Shown here one piece after another: positions 25,874-32,431 of a stretch of 39,314 nt of DNA (position 1 is the first letter of the stretch; each line of letters opens with the position of its first letter). The stretch spans positions 1-39,314 of the forward strand of contig NZ_CALKTC010000017.1 of NCBI RefSeq assembly GCF_937996225.1, written 5' to 3'. The notes under the pieces are model-generated. The model was given only the letters and a program-made list of their open reading frames with translations. It had not been told where the DNA came from and searched no databases. Origin of the DNA: an uncultured Campylobacter sp. GTDB lineage: Bacteria; Campylobacterota; Campylobacteria; Campylobacterales; Campylobacteraceae. The translations under genes and the position numbers were made by a program.

Positions 25874-26592
25874 TGACGCCTAGAGCTGAGCTGATGTTTG
25901 AAAACCAAATCGACGCCGCGATGAAACTCGCAGAAATTTTACCCGCTACCGTGATCAAAAACGAAAATTTTCTGATAATCGCTCAATCCCTGGAGTCGCT
26001 TCCTATCGCAAACCATCTTGCTCTAAAACTAGGGCTTGCTTATGAGTTTTTATTCACAGAGCCTGTTTTAGCGCCAAATAATCCTGAATGCGCGATCGCG
26101 TGCGTAAGCGAAACCCAAGAGATCGTGATGGTAGATGAGCTCGTGCGAAGCTTCGGCATCAGCCTGGATTACGTTTACGGGCAGGCGAACAGACTTTATG
26201 AGGAGAAAATTTTAAAAAACATGTATAAATTTCGCAAGGGCGAGCTTTTGGGAAATTTAGAGAAAAAAAACGTCATCTTGGTAGATGAGGGGTGTGAGAG
26301 CGGGCTGACTGCACTTACTTGCATAAAGACGCTCGTAAGCTTAAACGCCAAAGCGATCTTTTACGCTACGCCCGTTATCGGTAGCGATAATGCAGATGAG
26401 ATCGCCATGCTAGTAGATGGAATTTATGCCGTTCACAAGATCAGAGACTTTGTGAATGTGGATTTTTATTACAAAGAAAAAACGCTCTCAAGCACGGAGG
26501 AGATAATGCAAATTTTAAACAAATGCCCGCTTTATCTGCCGTTTCACGAGACTAACAAAAATAAGGAGAAAATTAATGCAGTGCAAAATTGA
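25873..26592 (+). CDS. Phosphoribosyltransferase-family protein
   Basis: This 239-residue cytoplasmic protein has a PRPP-binding-like loop NVILVDEGCESGLTALTC (about 132-149) and an overall pyrimidine/purine PRTase layout (IAQSLESLPIANHLALKLG earlier). Substrate is not predictable; it is not a close match to Apt, Hpt or Upp. The ATG overlaps the lptD stop (TAATG); an in-frame ATG at 25,903 is an alternative. Its end overlaps pnp by 17 bp. A similar gene sits before pnp in C. jejuni as I recall. A regulatory or salvage role is unknown. Confidence 0.75.
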   Translation: MTPRAELMFENQIDAAMKLAEILPATVIKNENFLIIAQSLESLPIANHLALKLGLAYEFLFTEPVLAPNNPECAIACVSETQEIVMVDELVRSFGISLDYVYGQANRLYEEKILKNMYKFRKGELLGNLEKKNVILVDEGCESGLTALTCIKTLVSLNAKAIFYATPVIGSDNADEIAMLVDGIYAVHKIRDFVNVDFYYKEKTLSSTEEIMQILNKCPLYLPFHETNKNKEKINAVQN

Positions 26593-28690
26593 AGTAAATG
26601 GCAATACCGAAATTTTCGATATCAATAAGGTCGCAAAGCAAGCCGCGGGCGCGGCGCTTTTGCGCGTAAAAAATACCGTCGTGCTAGCTACCGTAGCGCG
26701 TGAAGAGACGCAGGTGCAGGAGGACTTTTTGCCCCTTACCGTGCAGTATATCGAGAAGATGTACGCGGCGGGCAGAATCCCCGGAGGCTACATCAAGCGC
26801 GAGACCAAGCCGGGCGATTTTGAGACGCTAACCAGCCGCATCATAGACCGCTCGCTGCGCCCGCTCTTTCCAAAAGGTTATGCGTATCCGACGCAGATCG
26901 TAGTTTACGTGCTATCGGCAGATCCCGAAGTCGATCTGCAAGTCGTCGCTCTTAATGCGGCGTCTGCGGCGCTGTATCTTAGCGACATCCCGATTAAAGC
27001 GCCCGTTTGCGGCGTGCGCATAGGTTATCAAAACGGAAGCTTCATCTTAAATCCGAGCAACTCCGCGCTTAAAGCTAGCGCGCTCGATCTTTATGTAGCG
27101 GGCGTCGGCGATGAGCTTTTGATGATCGAGATGCGCTCCTTGCCGCAGATTAATGGCGGCGCGCAGCAGATGAATGAATTTAGCGAAGATCTGATGGTAG
27201 ATGCGATCGATTTTGCCGCAAAGGCGATAAGCGCAGGTTCAAACGCTTACGAAGAGGCTTTTTTGCCGCTTAAAAAGCCTGATGCGAGCCTAGAGTATAA
27301 ACCCGAGATCGAGGATGAGGATATTGCGGACTTCATTGACGCAAATTATAAAGACGCCGTTAAAGCGGCGATCAATCAGATGGCAAAGAGCGAGCGCGCT
27401 ACCGAGCTAAACAAAATCGTAGATCAAATTTTAACTACCGAGGTCGCGGCGCAAAACGAATGGAGCCAAGAGGTGATCTCCAGCGTCATCGGCAAGTATA
27501 AGCGCGGCATCATCCGCGCGCAGATCATCGAGGATCGCCGCAGAGCCGACGGACGCGCGCTTGATGAGGTGCGCCCGATCAGTATCGAGACAAATATCCT
27601 GCCGTGCGCGCACGGAAGCTGCCTATTTACGCGCGGGCAGACGCAAGCTTTGGTCGTCACCACGCTGGGCGGCGATAGCGATGCGCAGCTAAGCGACAGC
27701 CTAACGCAGCTCGAGCCGATCAACGATAAATTTATGTTTAACTACAACTTCCCGGGCTTTTGCGTCGGCGAAGCAAGTCCGCTCAGAAGCCCTGGCAGAC
27801 GCGAGCTAGGGCATGGAAATTTAGCCAAAAGAGCGCTATATCCGAGTATCGATCTAAACTCGCCGCAGTCTATCCGCGTGGTGAGCGAAATTTTAGAGAG
27901 CAACGGCTCAAGCTCGATGGCTTCGGTCTGCGGCGGCGCACTTTCATTGCGCGCAGCGGGCGTGCCTACGCTAAAGCTCGTCGCGGGCGTGGCGATGGGC
28001 TTGATTTTTGAGGGCGAAAAACACGCTGTGCTAACCGACATAATGGGGCTTGAGGATCACGACGGCGATATGGATTTCAAGGTCGCGGGCACCTACGAGG
28101 GCATCACCGCGCTTCAGATGGATATCAAACTCGGCGGCATCAGCCTGGAGGTTTTAAAAGAGGCTCTAGCGCAGGCAAAGCAGGCTCGCGCGCATATTTT
28201 GGGCATAATGGAGCAGGCGGACGCAGCGATCATCATAAATGAAGATGTGCTTCCGAAGCTTGAAATTTTTAGCGTCGATCCGAGTAAAATTCCCGACATC
28301 ATCGGTCAGGGCGGCAAGGTCATCAAAGAGATCACCGAAAGTTTCGGCGTAAATATCGATCTGGATCGCGAAAAGGGCGAGGTCAAGATCCAAGGCGCAA
28401 AATCGGGCGGCGTATCGGGCGCGAAAGAGAAAATTTTATCGATAGTCTCAAATTCTCGCGATTTTCGCAAGCCGCGCAATGAGCGCAAAGAGGTAAAATT
28501 TCAGATCGGCGAGGAGTTTGACGGCGTGGTGCAAAGCGTGCTGGATTTCGGTACCTTCATCTCGCTACGAGACGGCGTGGACGGGCTACTGCGCGCTAAA
28601 TTTATCACGACGCCTTACAAGGCGGGCGATGTGGTGCGAGTGCGCGTGACCGATCAGAAAGGCACTAAAATTTCACTGGAATTAGCTTAA
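26576..28690 (+). CDS. pnp: Polyribonucleotide nucleotidyltransferase (PNPase)
   Basis: This 704-residue phosphorolytic 3'-5' exoribonuclease of the RNA degradation machinery has two RNase PH domains (about 5-215, AGRIPGGYIKRETKPG; about 310-530, FNYNFPGFCVGEASPLRSPG, ADGRALDEVRPI). A KH domain (IPDIIGQGGKVIKEITE) and an S1 domain (FDGVVQSVLDFGTFISLRDG to the end) complete the standard order. The catalytic Asp-rich segment VLTDIMGLEDHDGDMDFKVA is intact. An AAGGAG site lies 8 nt upstream of the ATG, inside the preceding gene's end. Confidence 0.97.
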   Translation: MQCKIEVNGNTEIFDINKVAKQAAGAALLRVKNTVVLATVAREETQVQEDFLPLTVQYIEKMYAAGRIPGGYIKRETKPGDFETLTSRIIDRSLRPLFPKGYAYPTQIVVYVLSADPEVDLQVVALNAASAALYLSDIPIKAPVCGVRIGYQNGSFILNPSNSALKASALDLYVAGVGDELLMIEMRSLPQINGGAQQMNEFSEDLMVDAIDFAAKAISAGSNAYEEAFLPLKKPDASLEYKPEIEDEDIADFIDANYKDAVKAAINQMAKSERATELNKIVDQILTTEVAAQNEWSQEVISSVIGKYKRGIIRAQIIEDRRRADGRALDEVRPISIETNILPCAHGSCLFTRGQTQALVVTTLGGDSDAQLSDSLTQLEPINDKFMFNYNFPGFCVGEASPLRSPGRRELGHGNLAKRALYPSIDLNSPQSIRVVSEILESNGSSSMASVCGGALSLRAAGVPTLKLVAGVAMGLIFEGEKHAVLTDIMGLEDHDGDMDFKVAGTYEGITALQMDIKLGGISLEVLKEALAQAKQARAHILGIMEQADAAIIINEDVLPKLEIFSVDPSKIPDIIGQGGKVIKEITESFGVNIDLDREKGEVKIQGAKSGGVSGAKEKILSIVSNSRDFRKPRNERKEVKFQIGEEFDGVVQSVLDFGTFISLRDGVDGLLRAKFITTPYKAGDVVRVRVTDQKGTKISLELA

Positions 28691-28710
28691 AATTTTAATA
28701 GGAGTATGAG

Positions 28711-29565
28711 ATGCAGCTTAAAAAGATTTTTTTCCCTATCGGCGGCGGCGAGGAGCTGGCAGAGCGCATACGCGGAGCGCTGCTCGTAAATAAATTTTTC
28801 GGTACGCACATCAACATAATGGCGTGCCAGCTCGATCCTAAGATGATCTACAACGTCCGCATGACGCTAAAAGGCGGCGTGCTGATGGAGGAATTTTTAA
28901 AATCCGCGGGCGATGAGATGAGAGCGGAGCGCGAGGAGATCAGGGCGATATTCGACGCCGAATGCGCCAAGCTCGATTTGGATCAAAACGACGACGATCA
29001 CGTCCCAAATAGCGCCGCTTTGAGGCATATGGTGGGCATCCGCTCCGAGCTAGTGGAGAAATACTCCAAATATTGTGATTTGGTGCTGGTTTCGGTGCCG
29101 CCTACCGGCTCTATCACGGGCACGTTCGAGGCGGCGGTCACCAAAAGCGGCAAGCCTTGCATCGTCATACCGCGCAAGCTGAAGGAGTTTAGGGCGGATA
29201 AAATTTTGGTCTCGCTTACCGGTACTGCGGCGTCTGCGCGAGCGCTCGATAATTGGCTGGGGATTTTACAGCATGCCAAATCCGTCACCGTCATCACCGC
29301 AAACCACTATCTTCAAGACGATGTTTCCGAAACGAAGCGCCGCATAAGCGATTATTTGGCTCTGCACGACGTTAAAATCGACGTTTTCGAGGCACTGAAC
29401 GTCGAGGGCAAGATCCCGGGGCAGGTGTTGCTAGAGTACGCCGATGCGGGCGATTTCGACCTCATCGTCGCGGGCTTGCACTCAGACAGCGGCATCAAGG
29501 AGATATTCCTAGGCGGCGCGTCGAAATACTTCCTGCAAAAGACCAAAATTCCGGTCTTAATGTAG
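28711..29565 (+). CDS. Tandem universal-stress (UspA-like) protein
   Basis: This 284-residue cytoplasmic protein appears to be two Usp folds in one chain. The first half begins MQLKKIFFPIGGGEELAERI and has CDLVLVSVPPTGSITGTFEA ... GKPCIVIP. The second begins ADKILVSLTGTAASARALD and ends with the ATP-binding-like segment LIVAGLHSDSGIKEIFLGGA ... KIPVLM. It is about twice the size of single Usp proteins. It starts 20 bp after pnp with a TAGGAG site, so it probably shares the operon. A stress or nucleotide-sensing role is by family only. Confidence 0.85.
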   Translation: MQLKKIFFPIGGGEELAERIRGALLVNKFFGTHINIMACQLDPKMIYNVRMTLKGGVLMEEFLKSAGDEMRAEREEIRAIFDAECAKLDLDQNDDDHVPNSAALRHMVGIRSELVEKYSKYCDLVLVSVPPTGSITGTFEAAVTKSGKPCIVIPRKLKEFRADKILVSLTGTAASARALDNWLGILQHAKSVTVITANHYLQDDVSETKRRISDYLALHDVKIDVFEALNVEGKIPGQVLLEYADAGDFDLIVAGLHSDSGIKEIFLGGASKYFLQKTKIPVLM

Positions 29566-29621
29566 CTTAAAGCTTAGGCGCCGTGTCGCGGCACACCGCC
29601 CGTACCGCGTCTAAGCTTAAG
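29566..29621 (+). terminator. Long imperfect hairpin after the Usp gene
   Basis: CTTAAAGCTTAGGCG (29,566-29,580) pairs with CGTCTAAGCTTAAG (29,608-29,621) with one bulge and one mismatch, and an inner GTG/CAC stem can form in the loop. GTCGGCTTTT follows. It begins right after the Usp stop codon, so it is a likely end of the purD-pnp-usp transcript, although the T-run is short and offset. Confidence 0.5.
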
Positions 29622-29955
29622 TCGGCTTTTAAGTGCCGCAAGCTAAAGCTTAAATTTTAATCGGCTCGTCGTGACTTTGCTAGTCCGTCCGCAAATCGCG
29701 CGGTTTGTCATTTTGCGGATGGGTTACGATTAATTTTCGCCGCTAGCTTTGCTGACTAGCCGCTTTTGCTTTGCTACGGCTAGCGGAGCAAATATATCCG
29801 CGGCGAGCAGAGTTAGCGGTCGCGGCAAGCTCGTAGGTCTACCTTTAAGCGCGGCGAATTTAGAATTTCTATGCTTGCCGTTTTCGGCTGCGTCGCGGAT
29901 TTCGCATAAATTTGCACTTGAAATTTCCGCTTGCACGCTAAATTTTAAATTCCAA
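29622..29955. other. Gene-free gap before the AT-rich paralogue pair
   Basis: About 330 bp with Campylobacter-like composition and no credible gene. Upstream in-frame extension of the next gene to 29,749 is formally open but lacks a ribosome site and looks non-coding. No promoter stands out strongly. It marks the left border of a composition change near 29,955. Confidence 0.35.
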
Positions 29956-29964
29956 GGAGCGCAG

Positions 29965-30429
29965 ATGGCGTTTGAAAATGCAATTATCACTAAAGAGGAT
30001 GATGAGAAGTATGGATTGAGTGAAATATTTTATAAATATAATCCGCCGTATAAAGAATTTATTAACAAACGAAAATGGACTATTGACAAAAGTAGAAATT
30101 GTTGGATGTGGTGTCTTTATAGCTTTCCTAGTAATGAGTTTGATCATGCGCTTAGTACAGAGACTATTTGGATTCTATATTATAATGATGAATTACTAGA
30201 GGTAATTATGGATTATGAAATTATTATAAACAGAACTTTAAAACCAGAAAAATTTCATAGAATCTGGAAACTCCTAGATTTAAAACCAAATCATACGCAA
30301 AATCTTAGTAAGCAAGATATTTTGTATTTACTAAAAGAAATTTTAGAGGTATATAGAGATCGTGATTTGTTCGGAGAGGAGCCAAACTACACTATGGAAC
30401 TCCAAGATCTAACTGATCATAAAATCTAA
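29965..30429 (+). CDS. Unknown protein, first of two tandem AT-rich paralogues (immunity-like)
   Basis: This 154-residue soluble, acidic, Trp/Tyr-rich protein has no signal peptide or membrane helix. I do not recognise the family. It begins MAFENAIITKEDDEKYGLSE and ends NYTMELQDLTD plus a short tail; both ends are nearly identical to the following gene while the centre differs. I chose the ATG at 29,965 with AAGGAG 5-6 nt upstream. Base composition is clearly more AT-rich than the surroundings, pointing to recent acquisition. Small, acidic, tandemly duplicated, isolated genes of this kind are often orphan immunity proteins of contact-dependent or polymorphic toxins; no toxin is in the window, so this is a hypothesis. 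Confidence 0.75.
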   Translation: MAFENAIITKEDDEKYGLSEIFYKYNPPYKEFINKRKWTIDKSRNCWMWCLYSFPSNEFDHALSTETIWILYYNDELLEVIMDYEIIINRTLKPEKFHRIWKLLDLKPNHTQNLSKQDILYLLKEILEVYRDRDLFGEEPNYTMELQDLTDHKI

Positions 30430-30458
30430 AATTATTAAAATTTCTTGAGGAGGAGAGA

Positions 30459-30908
30459 ATGGCGTTTGAAAATGCAATCATCACCAAAGAGGATGATGAG
30501 AAGTATGGATTGAGCGAAATTTACTACAAATATAATCCATACTATGAGACTTTCATTAATGAGCTCGATTGGACCATTGATCGAGATGCGGATTGTTGGC
30601 TAATGCCAGTATATAGTTTTCCTGATCCAGAATATGATCATGCAAGCCTTGCTAAAGGCATTTGGATTTTATATCATAAAGGTGAAATTATTGAAGTCAC
30701 ATTGGATTATATATTTGATGAAGGTAAAAAGCTTCATAGAATTTGGCAACTTTTGGAATTGACTCCAAAAACCACAAATACTCTTTCTAAAAAGGATATA
30801 GTAGCTTTACTATTCAAAATTTTGAAAGTTTATGGCTATGCCGGAACATGGCAAAAAGAAAACTACACTATGGAACTCCAAGATTTAACCGATCGCGGCG
30901 TAAAATAG
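30459..30908 (+). CDS. Unknown protein, second tandem AT-rich paralogue (immunity-like)
   Basis: This 149-residue paralogue of the preceding protein is 29 bp downstream of it, with a strong GAGGAGGAG ribosome site. Shared blocks are MAFENAIITKEDDEKYGLSE at the start, YKYNP, the IDxxxxCW ... YSFP segment, WILYxxxE, a HRIWxLLxL helix in the middle, and NYTMELQDLTDRG at the end. Inner segments are diverged. It is acidic and soluble, with no catalytic motif seen. It is AT-rich like its partner and is followed by a simple-repeat region. Function unknown; a pair of variant immunity or antidote proteins is one possible reading. Confidence 0.75.
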   Translation: MAFENAIITKEDDEKYGLSEIYYKYNPYYETFINELDWTIDRDADCWLMPVYSFPDPEYDHASLAKGIWILYHKGEIIEVTLDYIFDEGKKLHRIWQLLELTPKTTNTLSKKDIVALLFKILKVYGYAGTWQKENYTMELQDLTDRGVK

Positions 30909-30954
30909 AGCTTTAAATTTAACTCCATCTTAGCCCCGCATCAAATCAAATTTC

Positions 30955-31030
30955 ATAGAATTCTAGAATTTCATAGGACTTTAAAATCCTATAATTCCAA
31001 AATCCTATAATCTTAAAATTCTAAAATTCC
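30955..31030. repeat. AT-rich short repeats with hairpin between convergent genes
   Basis: ATAGGA (30,973-30,978) pairs with TCCTAT (30,987-30,992), flanked by AATT on both sides. The unit AAAATCCTATAAT occurs twice in a row, with further variants AAAATTCTAAAATTCC and TAGAATTCTAGAATT. It lies between the convergent paralogue pair and the antiporter, where it may act as a bidirectional terminator. It also marks the right border of the AT-rich island. Confidence 0.55.
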
Positions 31031-31034
31031 CGCC

Positions 31035-32174
31035 CTAAAATTTCTTGTAAATAAAATTTATCAAAATCATCGACGCGAGCGCCTCTATGAGCGAGGCGAT
31101 GATCATCGCGAAGTATATCTCTTGCGAGATCGCGGCGGTGGAGTAAAAAAGCGTCGCCGTGGCGATGACGAGGGTTAGCGGCATAGATAGTGATAGCGCG
31201 AAAAGCACCGCGCCTTTGCGCCCCAGGGTGCTTAAAAACGTAGCGCTCGCAAGCAGTCTGATGCCAAACATCAGCGCCGCTAGGCTTACGGCGAAGCTCA
31301 TCACTCCGGGCATAAGGAGCGCCTCAAGCTTGATCACCGCTCCGGTGTGTATGAAAAATATCGGCACTAAAAAGCCGAAGCCGAACGACGATAGCTTTTC
31401 GATGAGGTCGTCCTTGTGCGAGAAAAAGGTCGGCAGAAAGGTGCCTGCGATGAAGGCGCCGATGACGACCTCAAGCCCCAAAAGCATTACTCCGGCGCAG
31501 ATGAGGCAAAACAGCGCCATCGCAAATCGCACGTCCTTTTCATTTTTGTCGTATTTGGGCATGATGACCGTTTTTAGCGCGGGGAACCACCAAAATAAAA
31601 TTTCAAGCCCTTTAAAAACCGCAAGGGCTGCTACCGAAAAGCCCAAAAGCGCGCCGATATGAAGCACCATCTCCACGCCGAAGCCGTTTTTAAGGTAGAT
31701 GCCGCCCACCGTGAGGGCGGCGATGCTAATAAGCTCGCCGATCACGCCCGCGGGCATTGCGAGATTGAGCCACGCTTGATCTTTGCCGTATTCCTTATAC
31801 AGCGCCGAAAGCAGCCCGACGCTCATCAGAGGCGCTGCGATGATAAGCATCTGCGGCAGTTCAAACATCCAAACCGCAAGCGCGCTTAGGATATAAAGCA
31901 GCGCCAAAAAGATTAGGATCAGCCGCAAAATTTTGCGCGGCATCGCAAGCAGCGCGCGGAAATCCACCTCGCAGCCCGCCAAAAACATAAGGTAGCAAAA
32001 GCCGATCTGCGCGGCTAGATCGAAGGTCGCGCTTGGCGGCAAAAGCCCTAAATTTGCAGCTATGATGCCGAGCATAATCTCCATAGGCGAGAGCGGAATT
32101 CTAGCTAAGCTAGCCAAAAATGGCGAAGCAAAGATCAAAAACGATAGCGCGATTAGGATGTAAATTTCATTCAT
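31035..32174 (-). CDS. Cation:proton antiporter, CPA2/KefB family membrane protein
   Basis: This 379-residue protein has about 10-12 hydrophobic helices and the Na+/H+ exchanger fold of the monovalent cation:proton antiporter-2 family. Family-like segments include IPLSPMEIMLGIIAANLGLL near the start, GFCYLMFLAGCEVDF (about 57-71), LGLEVVIGAFIAGTFLP (with the buried acidic Glu) and GFGFLVPIFFIHTGAVI. It lacks the C-terminal RCK/TrkA-N domain of full KefB/KefC, which is common in short members. Probable role is K+ or Na+ export and pH balance in the inner membrane; the ion is not predictable. It ends convergent with the AT-rich paralogues. Confidence 0.88.
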   Translation of the reverse strand: MNEIYILIALSFLIFASPFLASLARIPLSPMEIMLGIIAANLGLLPPSATFDLAAQIGFCYLMFLAGCEVDFRALLAMPRKILRLILIFLALLYILSALAVWMFELPQMLIIAAPLMSVGLLSALYKEYGKDQAWLNLAMPAGVIGELISIAALTVGGIYLKNGFGVEMVLHIGALLGFSVAALAVFKGLEILFWWFPALKTVIMPKYDKNEKDVRFAMALFCLICAGVMLLGLEVVIGAFIAGTFLPTFFSHKDDLIEKLSSFGFGFLVPIFFIHTGAVIKLEALLMPGVMSFAVSLAALMFGIRLLASATFLSTLGRKGAVLFALSLSMPLTLVIATATLFYSTAAISQEIYFAMIIASLIEALASMILINFIYKKF

Positions 32175-32278
32175 ATGCTTTGGCCTCGCATCCTTTTAGA
32201 TTTTCTCCGCACTGCTTTAGAATTTTTTCGCATCTTTCTAGCATTTTCTCTGGCTGCCCAGGGGCTTTTCGTATCATT

Positions 32279-32431
32279 TTAAGACTTCCTTTCGGTCGCT
32301 TTATAGTTCTTTGCGCTGCGAACGGAGACGAGATGCGCGCAATTTTCGCTCTTGCACCACAACACAGGCAAATCGAAAAGCCGCTTTTTGCGCCCGCAAA
32401 TCTCGCCCGGATTTAGCACGAGCGCGCCGTA
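32279..32431 (-). pseudogene. Out-of-frame C-terminal relic of the metallophosphoesterase
   Basis: Read one frame away from the long upstream reading frame, this stretch gives YGALVLNPGEICGRKKRLFD and continues to a TAA at 32,279-32,281. LVLNPGEICGRxK is the typical C-terminal segment of small YfcE/MJ0936-type phosphoesterases. An in-frame TAA at 32,435-32,437 separates it from any upstream sequence. It therefore appears to be the original end of the gene, now disconnected by the repeat insertion and a frameshift. Confidence 0.7.

Noticed and set aside
29749..29964. Upstream extension of the first AT-rich paralogue by 72 codons
   Set aside because: The second paralogue starts at the equivalent ATG, a good AAGGAG precedes 29,965, and the extension has the base composition of the non-coding flank.
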